This document shows positions 25,990 to 39,198 of a stretch of DNA of 64,000 nucleotides, in pieces; position 1 is the first letter of the stretch; each line of letters opens with the position of its first letter. The position numbers and the translations under genes are program-made. The notes beneath the pieces are model-generated. The model made no database searches and was not told the DNA's origin. It saw nothing but the letters and a program-made list of their open reading frames with translations. Origin of the DNA: Ecdyonurus torrentis (lineage: Eukaryota > Arthropoda > Insecta > Ephemeroptera > Heptageniidae); NCBI GenBank assembly GCA_949318235.1, contig CASGGR010000026.1, positions 431,744-495,743 on the forward strand, written 5' to 3'.

Positions 25990-28900
25990 GATGATTTAAA
26001 GACTATATATACAGTATATGTACATAGCTTTCTTGTTTTTTAGTTTCAAATTTTATACTCATCAACAGCATGTACAGAAAATATTTATTATTACGCAATA
26101 CAGTTCATAAGGAGATTGTCGATTTGAAAATAAATTTAATTTAATCAAATTTTGGATTCCCAAAACCGATCCCAAGGTACACTACCGACCATAGCAGTCC
26201 AAACATCGGGAACTACTAATAAGGAAAATATTAAGTACGTTTTTCAAAAAAAACAAATATTTGCAATTAAATCTATAATTTATTTATTACATAAAATATA
26301 TATATATATATAAAATAAAATTTTATGGTTGTTAGAACTTATTTAGTATATAAATATAAATTATTCCCAAATATGACCTTTTTAATAGTGTCTGCATTTA
26401 TGCTTTGAAAAAAACAGTAAACTCAAGGTGTCTCGTACAGTAGCAAATTAGAAAACTGGTTTTGAAGAGAATTTGTGCAAGGTATTTACTGAACAAAAAT
26501 CACCATTCTGTGGAGAGGAACTTCACGACTAAAGCTTAAACATATTTTTATAATTTGATATCGAGAGTTTATGCATTATTTTGTGCATTATTTATGCAAG
26601 TATTATGGTATAAAAAATCAGCATTTTGTGGAAAGGAATTCACGACCAAAGCTAAAACTTATTTTTATATTTTGTTAAAATACAAATGAAAAAACATTAT
26701 CAAAACACCTCAATAAGTTTATTGCTTGTAAAAATATATTTTGAAAATGCTAATTTTATTTACATTATAAAATATGCAACCAATTAATTATATTAAAAAA
26801 AATTGTGCAATTTTTCTAGAGAAAATGTCCCGTTTTTCTTGTGGTCAGTTAACTCAAAATATTTGTTAGTTTTTTTAAAATTAAACCATAAATTATATTT
26901 TATTTTTGTTGATTTGAAAATTTTATTTAATTTAATTTTAGATTCCCAATACAGATCCCCTGGATCACTCCCAAATTTAGCTGTCCAGATTTTGAGAACT
27001 AATTAACGGGAAATAAAAAAAAAATACAAAAAAAAACAGATATTGCAATATAAAACTGTTACAAATATTTTTATAATTATATAGTTTGCTAAAAATTAAA
27101 TTATTTTGAATTCACAGCAACAATACTTAGCAAAATTAAATAAGGACCCAATTAGTCATAAGTCATAATGAATAACAAAATATCGGAAAGATGTATATTT
27201 TTTTAACATGGTGTGATGGTATGTGTATAAAAAGATATGGTTTTCTTCTTTAATTTAAAATTAAAATTTCTTGCCGATAATGTTATTTGAGTAATTTTAA
27301 AAAGTTACATAACATGCATGTTAATAATATTATAAAATTTAAGTATTTTTTTTAAATAAAAAGCTCCCTCTCATAGGCATAATAATTTTAAATTTTTTAA
27401 ATCATCATGCCGTACATGTTCCCTTATTAATTTAAATTGGTTACATAACATGCTCATAGTAATATTTATAAAATTTGATAAATTTATATGAAAATAAAAT
27501 CTTTCTAGTTTAGGCTAAATATTAATTAAATTAGCGTTGCTGTCAATTTGTTGCACATACTTACACCTAATGTTCTTTTAGTAATTAAAAATGAAATAGT
27601 TCATGTAAGTTATAATATTAACATAACATGAAATAAATTAATAATAAAATTAAAATCTCCCTGGCTAATGCATAATTTTTTTAATTTTTTTTGTAAGAAT
27701 CATCTTGCTATACTTGGTACCTAACTAATAATATAAATAAGAATTTTTTATTATTGCTTAAAACAACTATTATTAAGATATAAATAAATATAAAATAGCC
27801 AATTATTTTTTTATACTGTCCGAATTCATACTTCCATAAAAACAGTTAACTCAAGGCATCTCGTACAACAGCAAACTGAAGTGCGAGTTGTGAATTTGCG
27901 CAACATAATTACTGTCAAAATGCTGCATATTGTAGAAAGAAACTATACGACCAACGCTAAAAACATTCTTTTACGCCGTGAACACACAAATGATGTAACA
28001 ATGTTTAATTACCTCAATATATTTACTTCTGTAATATATAACTTAAGATTTCTTATTTTATATTATGTTATTTACAGAAAGCAACAGTAAATTAATTTGT
28101 AGCATTTCATTTTCACATTGAGAAGAACGTTTTAAATTTCTTATAGTTGTTTATCCTAAATTTTTGTTTATTTTTCTTTAAATTTACCCAGTTATAATAT
28201 TGAATATTTGTGGATTTGAATAATAGATATTATTTATTAAAATAAACTTTCCTTATCGTTTCCTAATCATCAACATCTGAATATAGGAGACCAGATAATG
28301 GAAACAAAAGTCGGGAAATAATATTTTAAAAACATTTAAGGCCATATTAAACTATTATAAAAGTCTTTAATAATTATGTTACACAAAAAATAAAATAATA
28401 AAATATTGAAAATTAAGTTGATAATTTATTTATAACATTAAAAATAAAAGAAATTAATAAAATTTAATTACATGAAATTAAATTTATTTTTTATTTAACA
28501 TAAAAATAAAAAAAATTTAAGAAAATTAAATTTTTATTTTCCGATGATTGTTATATATCAATACAATATTCCCAATTGCAAATATTTAATACTGTCCACA
28601 TTCATTATTTTATAAAAACAATGAACTCGTGTCATCTAGTCAGTGGAAAGTAGATGGACGACATGTGCTGAGATGTCGCGTCAGTAATTTACAGTCAAAA
28701 AGCAGCATTTCGTACAGAGAAAATTCAAGACCAAAGCTTAAAAACATTTTTTGACGCCGTTAAAAAACAAATGAAGTAACAATGTTTAATTGCCTCAAAA
28801 AATTCTTATTTTATATTTATAATGTTTTACCGAAAGCTTGAGTATGAATTAATTTGTAGCATTTTACATTCACACTGAGGAAAACGTTTTTACTTTCTTT

Positions 28901-29280
28901 TTGTGGTTTATCTAAAAATTTTATTTATTTCTTTTTAATTTACCAAGTATAATATTGAATATTTGTAGATTTGAATAATATATCTTATTTATAAAAATTA
29001 AATATTCCTAATACATTTCCCAAAAATTCACCCCTGAACATTACAGTCCAGATATTGGGAAAAAAAATCGAGAAATAATATAATTATATAAAAATCAGAT
29101 ATTGCAATAAAACACTATTTTATTTCTCTTTAATAATACAGTTTTGCAAAACATTAAACAATCTGAAATTAAGTTATTAATTGATTTATCACATAGAAAA
29201 TAAAACTTATAATTTAAATAAGTCATAATTGTCATATAAGTAAATAATAAGTATTTTTATAGAGATCGGGAAACTGCTGA
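25990..29280. repeat. satellite-like repeat block
   Basis: Same unit as 7.1-10.96 kb, with landmark CAGTCCA..ATCGGGAAC near 26193 and variants near 26970, 28277 and 29036, and the GAACTGAAGTGCGAGTTGTGAA patch near 27875. No gene was seen inside. Confidence 0.7.
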
Positions 29281-32041
29281 CACCTACCTGCAATGGATGA
29301 TTTTTTAAGCATAAGGATGCAATATTAATTATTATTACTTACAAACCTACTTCTAATTTTTGTTAAGAGAAAAAAATTGAGGTACCTATTTAAAAATTCT
29401 TCTCAAATTTTCTATTGTAATATTCAATAATTTCAATTAATATTAATAACAATTTATATATATCTCTTAAATCTTTATTAAGAAATCCTCGTAGCTGTCT
29501 TTTTTGGGACAATTAATTCTTGCGTGAATAATATTTAAAACGTATGCATTATTTTTTCAATATAAATTGCCAATATCGTTCATTGGACCTTCTTTCTGAT
29601 ATTTGTTGTAGTTAATTTAGACTTTTGGTATCTACTTCGATTTTTTATGATAAGCTCACTAATTGCAAGATTTCGTTATTCATTAAGGTTAAGTTTTTAT
29701 AAGTTCTGCCTGTTTACTGGGTAATTCAAGTCTTTTGCGAAAATTTGCTGTGAAACATATTAAATATAAAAATTGTGTTTACTTTGAAAAATAATATAGT
29801 ATAAAATAGTATATCAATATAATATAAATTGCAAAACTTTTTTTTTTTTTTTTTCATTTTTAAATATTGTAAGCTGCAGGTGTCAGTTATGGAACGTAGC
29901 TGAATGACATTGAAATGATTATAAATATTTCAACCACAATTTTTAACTTTTTGTTTTACTATTATTAATAGAATAGAATTATAAATAATTTTATTATTAC
30001 TTTTTTAATAGTTTAATAGTTTTTTAATTTTTTATCAAGGAATGAAGATGTGCTTTAAAATAAAACACAAAGCAATAAATTTTTTAAAAGTATTTATTTT
30101 ACCTTTTGATTTGTTTATTATTAATATAGAACATGTAAGAAAACATAAAAATTAGATCAGGTTTAATAACAACGATAATGTTAAAAGATGTGGAATAGTT
30201 TTTGCTACATTATTTGTTAATGGCGTGTAAGTTTCAAAACTTAAAAACTCTAGGCACAAATTGCTAAGTGGTAAGTTGTGCAATGTTAAAGGAAAAAACC
30301 TTTTTGAAACCTGGTGGCGCGGCTTAAGGACATATAATTCCATTGCTGATTGGTTATATTACATGCATAATTATACATAAAGGGTAGTTTCAGTACTACT
30401 TAATAGTTTAAACACGCGCCGTTAAAAAAAATAAAAATAGAGAAATAAATATATATTTCAAATTCAAATTTAAAATATGTTTATTCATTTCTATCTCCTA
30501 CAATCATATACAAACATTGCACATTAGCAAGTTCTTGTTCAACAATTAAAACAATGAGAAATTATAGTCAGACTTTCACACTAAAAATAATGCACAATGT
30601 GCGTGCTAGATAAGAAATGATATACTATTATTTCATACAATTTTTTTTTTAATATTATTTATCATAACAATTATATTTATTTAAGATCTCGCTATATATA
30701 GCACATTATTATTTAACCAATTTATAATTTATTAAATATTTATACTTAAAATACATAAAATCATAGCCGTGGGCTCACTCTAGGGCCCGGACATTGTCAA
30801 TATATAGATAAAATATATTAAAATAGCATACAAGACAGAGAGGTATTTCAATTGAAAATAGTTTCATAATACATTATTGTAATTTTTCACCTTTTGCTTT
30901 TTTATCTTGACAAAATAAACATATTTAGCAGCGTAAAAAGTCATGGAGAAAAATATTGTCAAAAATTTATTTTAATTTCATTTTTTTAAAAATCATAAAA
31001 TTTTTTATTGGTAAGCTAGAAATTTGAATTCATTTACTGACCAAAATTTAGGTAAAAATGTATTAATTTTATATAATAATTATTGTATTCCAGCTTAATT
31101 AGCCTTTTAAATAAAATAAAAAAAATTCACGACGTGTTATTTGGGATGTATCTTAATTCTGTTTTCTTATTTAAAAAAAATTGTTATTTTAATAATTTTA
31201 TGTACTCATACTAAAAAATGTATTATGTGAAATAAATAATATTAGTTTAAACAATGATTCATACAAAGTAAGTATGTAAAGTAATGTTAGCAATGATACA
31301 AATTCACGTAAAAACTAATAATCATTTATTTACAAAAAAATTACCAAAACTTTATTTTTATTTTATATTATGTCGCTATATTGAAACAATTATACAACAA
31401 GGGTACACACATACATAAACATGAGGAACTGTTTTATATTGAATCAAACTATTTATAATAAATTCACAAATAAGTTATGTTTACAAAATTTTAGTAAAAT
31501 TTAATAATATTTAATGTTTATGGAAGAATTTCTTAACGTGTAATTAATTTTAAATTTGTTCCATCTGCGTTAAAAATAAGGCAGAAAAGTATTGTTTCAA
31601 ATAAAATTATTGTTTAAAAATAAATAACAATTTTATTTTATTAATTCAACAATATTACAATTTTAATTTAGACATATAGAATTTAAGTTCATTATATGAC
31701 TAAAAGCTAAAAAGAAATATATAAATATGTAAATAGGTAAATTAAAAAATATTTATAACGCAGCTTAATTAGTTTCAAAGAACTATTAACAGTAAAATTT
31801 CTTCACATTTAGGTAATTCAAAATTGAAAAAAATAAATATTTAGTTGGCATTAAAAATGTGACAGTATAAATAACAATGGTTTTAAACATTTAAAAAGTT
31901 GGATAAGTAGAAAGACAATTGTTATAAGAGAAAAACAACATACCTAAAATAATAAAAAATTAAAAAATTCTAGAATATTATTTAAAATTGTTTTACTTAA
32001 ATTCTTATTCTATTGTTTGCAGAGTGTGGCATTTAATGGTT
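29281..32041. other. AT-rich stretch without a recognisable gene
   Basis: Only short random frames are present. A patch near 30480-30545 (ATTTCTATCTCCTACAATCA...) is repeated directly at 32685-32745, which indicates a dispersed element. Confidence 0.5.
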
Positions 32042-32424
32042 TTACATTTTTTTTTTGTTTAAGTAGTCAAATAAAAGGTTTGACCTTTCCTTATGTCTTA
32101 TTCCATCTCTGTGTCTTTTCAAATGATCTTTCCTTTTAAATTTTGCATCGCAAATGACACAGTAAAATTGTTCTCTTTTCTGCATATTTATTTCAACAGC
32201 ATCAGTATAATTTTTTTTCTCCTTTATTAAATTTGCAACGATCGGATATGCAGCAATTGTTTCAGTTGGTTTCGTTTCATCGTCTTGAGATATTGACACT
32301 TCCTCCTCCAAGGATACATTCCAAAAATGTGTGCTTCCAATGTTTAGTTTTTCCTCCTCCAAAACTTCCGTAACAACCCATGCCATCGTGGCCATTGCTT
32401 TCATCATCAAGGCAAACGATTTTT
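32042..32424 (-). CDS. terminal exon of a C2H2-type zinc-finger protein
   Basis: The exon begins after a TTTTAG acceptor and is open to a stop at 32042. It encodes an acidic segment (EVLEEEKLNI, SLEEEVSISQDDE) and one finger, FYCVICDAKFKRKDHLKRHR followed by DGIRH, then a short basic tail. One finger in an otherwise acidic protein gives no specific function. The upstream exons were not located; the G+C-rich patch at 32.55-32.65 kb is a possible promoter or first exon. It could also be an isolated fragment. Confidence 0.5.
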
Positions 32425-32769
32425 CTAAAAGAAAAACATAATAAAACAAAACAAAAATTTGTGAATTTAAAGTTTTTCGTCAATAATATTATATAGTAAG
32501 ATAAGTTACATACAAAAATAGTAAAGACTGTTATATAATAATTTCACGATCGCCTGTGTGACAACTCGCAGCAAATGCACGCGCCGCTCCTGCCGCAACT
32601 GGTGCGTTGGCGCCGTGCAACATGCACTTCGTTCGGAAGCTAAAATTAAAAAAAAAAAAAATCAAAATATGTTAATTCATTATTCATTTCTATCTCCTAC
32701 AATCATATACAAACATTGCACATCAGCAGGTTCTTGTTCAACAATTAATTTTGAAACAAGTAAACACAA

Positions 32770-32880
32770 CTAATTTTTGGCTTCATTTTTGCTTCGATGT
32801 ATTATAAAGCCTTTAACGTTTTCGGAGACTATTTATAAAAAATAATACATACTGTCTGTCCACTTCTTCAGAACTGAAAA
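32770..32880 (-). mobile_element. possible Penelope-like terminal segment with hammerhead-like core
   Basis: On the minus strand the segment contains CTGAAGAAGTGGACAGAC followed about 30 nt later by CTCCGAAAACGTT. CTGA-GA and GAAA are the two conserved halves of a hammerhead ribozyme core, and Penelope-like elements are known to carry such motifs in their terminal repeats. The intervening helix is imperfect here. Confidence 0.3.
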
Positions 32881-32899
32881 CTAAACTCTCACTTTTTGC

Positions 32900-33560
32900 C
32901 GTGCTGACCTCCTGAGGGGAGGAGGGGGCGTACGCGCCTCGTCAGGTGTATTTGTTTACACTTCGACTTTTTCTTTCTCCAAAACTTTCCTTCTATCTCA
33001 TATCAAGCATTCCAAAAGATATTTTAGCCAACTGTAGCTGTGGTTATTATATATAGTAAAATGAATTCAAATATTATCTCAATGTCCGTTGCGTATATTT
33101 TTTTTCTCAGCGCCTCCAATCCAAAACAAAGTTGATGTGACAGCATCAATTATAATAAAAATTATCAAACTAGATGCAGAAAAAATATACCATAATAATA
33201 ATAATAATACTTTTACATTTATTATTAAAGTTATAAGTAACATCTTATTGAATCTTTTTATTATAGTGAGATAATAAAAGTTTTATATTTAGTTTTTTTT
33301 GTCTCTTCTTTATGTAAAATAAAGCAACCTATATAACACGAGCCACACATGACAACACTTGCATAAGGAAAACAATTATAAATGCGATTTTTTTTTCCAC
33401 AACAAATTTTTAAATTAAGATAAATAATTATGATACACTAGAGGAGCTTATCGATATAGCGCAAGAGAAAAGCTAAGAGTCCACTACTTTCAATGAAAAA
33501 AAAGGTCGTTATATCTACTGAACTCTAGTAGAATAAAGACTTTGAAGTGTCTTTAGCATA
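32900..33560. other. no gene seen; G+C-rich patch then AT-rich sequence
   Basis: A G+C-rich patch at about 32900-32960 is followed by AT-rich sequence. No coding frame is supported. Confidence 0.4.
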
Positions 33561-33569
33561 CATACTAGT

Positions 33570-33830
33570 GCTGTCGAAAAAAATCCGGATTTAAAAATCC
33601 GGATAATTTTTTAACCGGATCACGATCCAGATCAACGGATCCGGATAATTTGATCCAGATCAGTGATCCAGATAATTTTGATCCGGATCGTTATCCGGAT
33701 AATTTTGATCCGGATCGTGATCTGAATCGCGATCCGGATAAATTTGATGCGCATCATATACTGATAATATTGATCCGGATCGTGATCCACTTAATTTTAT
33801 CCACATCAATGACCCGGATCACGATTTGAA
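33570..33830. mobile_element. element with GATCCGGATC palindrome array, left-end type A
   Basis: Begins TAGTGCTGTCGAAAAAAATC and continues with more than ten copies of ATCCGGAT or near variants. A related start (TAGTATTGTCAAAAAAATCC) opens the segment at about 34578. The right end is not clear. Tip and palindrome array recall non-autonomous hAT-type elements. Confidence 0.5.
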
Positions 33831-34577
33831 ATAATTACAATAATAGGCGTAATATAGCATGAATTCAATTACGAATTATAAATATAGTTATTGATTTATA
33901 AAATTAAAATCTATTTAAAAATAATAAGGGTCTCTGTACATAACATAATTATTATGTATAATTGCTTTTTTCGATTGCGTGTGTATGTTTTTGCCCGCGT
34001 AATATCCCGTTTATTTTTCATCGTATTTTGCAAAATTTTAATCGTTCTCAATATAGCTTTTAATTTTCTTTATTTTATAATCTTTATTTTTATTTTGTTG
34101 TAAAATTATTTTCATGGGTTAAAACAAATGTCAACAGATAATTTCAGATTTGACATCTGGCTATTATCTTCTTTCCATCATACATCTTTAAGTTCACTGG
34201 CTGCACTTTTTACCACTGTTTGGTATTTCCCCGAAATACATTTTTATTGGTGGATTTTAGGTAGCACACTACAGCCGTTCCTGGTCCTTGCGCCGCGATC
34301 AAGCATACTTTAAAAAAGCTTAATTAACAGCTTTCATCCATCCTGAACTTCAGTGATCGCAACTTTTGCGCTACGTTCAATGTACCACCGCACTACTCGT
34401 ACAAGTTAATAATTTAATCAAAATTATAAAGTTTTTAAACTAAAGTTCTGCTAAATTAATTATTGTTGGGTATTTTTTTTGCTTGCCATATTGTGTTATT
34501 TATCGTGCCAAAAACCACTCAGTCCATTTTTTTAGGGTATTTTACAGGTTATATTAAAACTAAGGCAAATTTCTGAT

Positions 34578-34715
34578 TAGTATTGTCAAAAAAATCCGGA
34601 TTTCAAAATCCAGATAAAAATTATCCGTTATCCAAATTTCTATCCGGATCACGATCCGGATCAACGGATCCGGATAGTTTTGATCCGGATCTATCCCATC
34701 CGGATACTCTAGCTG
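34578..34715. mobile_element. second element with GATCCGGATC palindrome array
   Basis: Same 5' tip and same ATCCGGAT-type palindromes as the element at 33570, in the same orientation. It is followed directly by the TAGCTGCTACTC tandem repeat. Confidence 0.5.
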
Positions 34716-34782
34716 CTACTCTAGCTAGTAGCTAGCTGCTACTCTAGTAGCTAGCTGCTACTCGATACTCTAGCTGCCATCC
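34716..34782. repeat. short tandem repeat of CTAGCTGCTACT type
   Basis: About five imperfect copies of a 12-20-bp unit containing TAGCTGCTACTC and the palindrome CTAGCTAG. Confidence 0.8.
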
Positions 34783-35499
34783 AAAGGGAATGTTTCGTGG
34801 GGCTTACACTAGGCACTAGGTAATAAATTATGTAATTTAACTAGGGGCTGCTGTTAAAGAAAAATTTGTGGCTGGGATTACGTTCTATTATAACTAAATT
34901 TATGTTATTTTTATACACAAATTATAAAAAAAAAACTTACTAAAATAATAAAAATTCATGCATAAATTTCACAATATGTATTACAGCAATTACACAAAAT
35001 CTCTTAGTTTATAATAGGTATGTGAATTGAGAATTATGTATATAGTTTTTTTTAAAAACAATAATGCACCGACTCTCTACAAGTGTCCAGTCACTACTGA
35101 TCACTTATCACTATTGCTGTATTGTAATCTGCTATGCTCAGCTATGCTCTTGCTCTGGCGTGGCAACGCTGCGCCCGCCACCTAAGAAATGTGGAGGGGG
35201 GTAGAGGTAAGGGAGGTATGTCCGCTGCCTTAAAGCTTGCAACTGCCTTATCAGCAGAAATTGTGTACTTCCTACTACTTACATTTTCTGTCTCTCTCTC
35301 TCTCGGACTCTGAGCCAGGTTGTGAACTTTAAAATATATGCCGACGGACTCTGGGTAGCGTGAAATGGAATGCAGCGTGAGAGGAAAGGCAGCCTGCTTA
35401 GCCAGCCTGCTTGGCTTTGCTTGGTCGCTACCAAGCTAGGTTCTAAGATCGACAATGCTTTGTTCGGCTTTTTAATTAGCACAATTTTAATTACTTTTT

Positions 35500-35841
35500 A
35501 AGAACATTGAAATCATAAATATGTGTGATATGTAATGGTTATTTATTATATATGTTTAAAGAAATGCTAAACGGATCGTTTTTATATATTTTAATAAATT
35601 TCCCAAAAATCCCCCGCCTTAACATAGCAGTCAAGATACTGGGAAAAAAATCGAAAAAAAAAATCGGAAAAAAATATAATCATATAAAAACAGATTGCAA
35701 TATATTACTATTTCATTTCTCTTTATTCATACAGATTTCCAAAACATTAAATAATCTGAAATTAAATTATTAACTTATTTGTCACATAGAAAATAAAACT
35801 TAGAATTTAAATAAGTATTTTTTATTATTGTTTAAAACAAC
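35500..35841. repeat. satellite-like repeat, left of nested transposon
   Basis: Carries the landmark AACATAGCAGTCAAGATACTGGG near 35620 and ends in TTTAAAACAAC, where the transposon has inserted. The sequence resumes at 37843. Confidence 0.75.
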
Positions 35842-37842
35842 GGGAGGAAGACACATATAATGAAACGTCAAACTCGCGTGATATTGACATGTATGATACA
35901 GTTTTGGTTTCTAATCATAACTTAAACATTTTCATCGTGGAAAACACAAGAATTGGTAATATATTTTAATTTTAATCAAATTTCAATGGTGTTTTAATAG
36001 CGGCAATCGTGGCTCCTACCAATACTTTTTTTCAAGAAAAGCACTGATGGTATAGTAGAGGATTTACAAAAATTCTAAAAAATGTTTTGCGTTTTTGTAA
36101 GCTTAAGATATTATGTTAAGAAAAGTATATTTTTATAACAAAGTTTATTTCAAAATGTACCTAGTAGATGCGTAGACGCAGTTAACCAAGACACTGTATT
36201 TCACCCTGTGATCGCGTTGTCATTGATATGCACCCTTTGTCAAAAATAAAACATGGTAATTAAATTTTTCTATGTAGGATTTTTTTTAGAGCTGTAAATT
36301 TAAACCGGTTCGAGCACCCGCTCGGGCCAAAATCTTCGGGTGCTCGTCTTTTTGAAAATGGTAAACCCGGGTTTCGAGCTTTTAGCTCGAAAACGACCTT
36401 TTTTTGAGTTGAACTCGTGAATGGCTCGCGAAAAAAACGAGCTTTTGAAAATAATTCGAGCTAAAGCACAATTTTTGAACAAAGCAGAGAAAAAAATGTT
36501 TCTAATTTTTGTTTATATTTGCATTTTTAGTATGCTTTGTGGCAAAATAAGCTGTTTAAAATATTTTTCAAATTTATTTTATTTATGACTTTTATCCTTC
36601 AAAAACAATTTTTTCATAATGAAAATCGAACTTTTTTCTACATAGGCTCGAAGGCTTGTTTTTAAACTTTGGTTTAAAATTCGAGCTTTCCGAGCTTTGG
36701 CTCGTTTTTCGAGTTTAAGCTCGATTTCAAGCTAAACCCGGGTTTCAAGTCAAACCGGGTTAAAAAATGTCAGCCCGGGCTAAAAATATTTCGAGTTTTT
36801 TACAGCTCTAATTTTTTTTCATGCTTCATACATATTAAATCTTTGAGCAAGGCTAATTTATTTTCAGTTAATGGACTTTCCTCTATTGCATTAGAAACTT
36901 TAAAAAAAAATCGTTGTAAAGTACATCATACATAATTTTATATGGTACAAATAAGGAACATATTATTTCGCTTTTTTTTATTGCCTTTAATAAAGGGTGG
37001 TTATCATTGGAAACAGGCGATCACAGGCTGTTCATTCTGCTAAGAATTAAGTTTTTAAATTAATCTTTAATAAAAATATCAAAGTTTTAACATAGTTTCC
37101 TAAAACTTAGAAAATAAATGCATTTTCATACGAATTTAGAACAGTTTTATGAATTTTACCGCTATTTTTCATTCCGATAAAAATTTAATTTAAAAGTGTT
37201 TTAAAATAAAATATCTTACTAATTCTTGTGTTCTCCACGATGAAAATGTTGTTATGATTAGAAACCAAAACTGTATCATTATCATACATGTCAATATCAC
37301 GCGAGTTAGACGTTTCATTATATGTGTCTTCCTCATCTTAACTCTAAGTTGTTCTTCAAGTGATCAGCAGATGCGCATTAATACGCATCACGTTATAAAA
37401 CAAAATATAACAATTGAGTTCCACGGTAATGAATTAATTAAACATCGGATAAAAAAAAATACAAAGTACATATATTATGTTACTATAGAATAATAAAAAT
37501 TTTCTCTTACATTTTAGAATATTTATTATACTGCAAAACGCTACACGAAAGCAGGTAGAACAACTGAGCACACAATTTATTATGTTTTGTTTATGAATCA
37601 GAACTACAGAACTACTCTACTCTCTACAAATGTCTGGTCAGTACTGAGCAATGATTCTTTGCTCTGGCTTGGCCCGCTTGGCCACGCTGCGCACGCCTCC
37701 TAAAAAATGTGAAGGGGGGAGGGGGGCAGAAGCAAGGAAGCTACGTGCGCTGTCTCATAGCTAGCAACCGTCTCATAAGCAGAAATTTTGTTCTTCCATT
37801 AGGCAAGCGCTTAAGTGATTTTGCATAATGTGTCTTCCTCCC
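35842..37842. mobile_element. 2-kb inverted-repeat DNA transposon with 8-bp target duplication
   Basis: The ends are GGGAGGAAGACACA (35842) and TGTGTCTTCCTCCC (to 37842). They are flanked on both sides by AAAACAAC (35834-35841 and 37843-37850), which occurs once in uninterrupted satellite copies as AAAACAACTATTATT. Long subterminal inverted sequence pairs 35850-35960 with about 37212-37330 (TCATCGTGGAAAACACAAGA and its complement). An 8-bp duplication is typical of hAT-like and P-like transposons. No transposase frame is present. A related half-copy lies at 49.85-50.35 kb. Confidence 0.85.
36286..36811. mobile_element. second inverted-repeat element nested inside the 2-kb transposon
   Basis: Tips TTAGAGCTGTAAA and TTTACAGCTCTAA bracket the segment, with poly(T) on both sides as a likely target duplication. 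The interior is built from GAGCTCGAA/CCCGGGTTT-type palindromes (for example near 36300-36330, 36370-36390 and 36710-36760). Confidence 0.75.
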
Positions 37843-39185
37843 AAAACAACTATTATTGAGGTATAAATATTTATAAAATAACAATTAATATCTTTATATC
37901 GTCCTTGTTCATACTTCCATAAAAACAACAGCAAACTGAAAAACGAGTTGTAAGGCGAATTTGCGCAACATATTTACGGTCGAAATGCTGCATATTGTAG
38001 AGAGAAACTTTATGCCAACACTAAAAACATTTTTTACGCCGTTAACAAACAAATAAAGAATTAATGTTAATTTACCTCAATATATTTCCTTTTGTTATAT
38101 ATAACCTAAAAATGCTTATTTTATATATGTTTTATAGAAAGTTACAGTATGAATTAATTTATAGCATTTTATATTCACATTGAGGAAAACGTTTAAACTT
38201 TCTTGTATTGGTTTATCCTAAATTATTGTTTATTTTCTTTTTATTTTAACCAGGTATAATATTGAAAATTTGTAGATTTGAATAATAAATCTTTTATAAT
38301 AAAATTATATATTCCTAATACAGTTCCCAAAAATCCACCACTGAACATAGCAGTCCAGATATTTGGAAAAAAATCGGGAAATAATATAATGTTAAAAAAA
38401 AAAAAATTACAAAATATTACTATTTTACTTCTCTTTAATAATACAATTTTGCAAAACATTAAACAAATTAAAATTAAATTATTAATTTATTTAGCACATA
38501 GAAAATAAAACTTATAATTTAAATAAGTATTTTTAATTATTGTTTAAAACAACTATTATTAAGATATTAATATTTATAAAATAGCAATTAAACTTTTTAT
38601 ATTGCCCATATTCATACTTACATAAAAACAGTTAACTCATGGCATCTCGTACATCAGTAAACTGAAGTACGAGTTGTGAGGCGAATTTGTGCAACATATT
38701 TACGGAAAAAATGCTGCATATTGTAAGGTAGATAGAAACATCACAACTAATCCTAAAAACATTTTTTACGCCGTTAACAAACAAATGAAGTAACAATGTT
38801 TAATTACCTCAATATATTTACTTTTGTAATATATAACTTACAAATTCTTATTTTATATAATTTTTACAGAAAGCTTATTAATTTGTAGCATTTTATATTC
38901 ACATGAGGAAAACATTTTTACTATCTTGTAGTGGTTTATCCCAAATTTTTGTTTATTTTTTTTTTAATTTAAGCAGGTATAATAATTGAATATTTATAGA
39001 ATTGAATAATAGATCTTATTTAAAAAAATTAAATATTCCTAATACATTTTCCAAAAATCCACCCCTGAACATAGCAGTCCAGGAATTGGGAATAAAAATT
39101 GGGAAATTGTAGTATCTTTTCGCCCTTAATGTTCCTTATTGAATATAATTTAGTTATAATAATAATAGTTATATAATAATAGTTA
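37843..39185. repeat. satellite-like repeat, right of nested transposon
   Basis: Continues the interrupted unit, with landmarks CATAGCAGTCCAGATATTTGG near 38345 and CATAGCAGTCCAGGAATTGGG near 39068, a period of about 723 bp. Confidence 0.75.
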
Positions 39186-39198
39186 TATAATTTGGTTA

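Noticed and set aside
32558..32773. Short frame over the G+C-rich patch near 32.6 kb
   Set aside because: No conserved motif; the patch is better explained as a promoter or first exon of the minus-strand zinc-finger gene, itself unproven.
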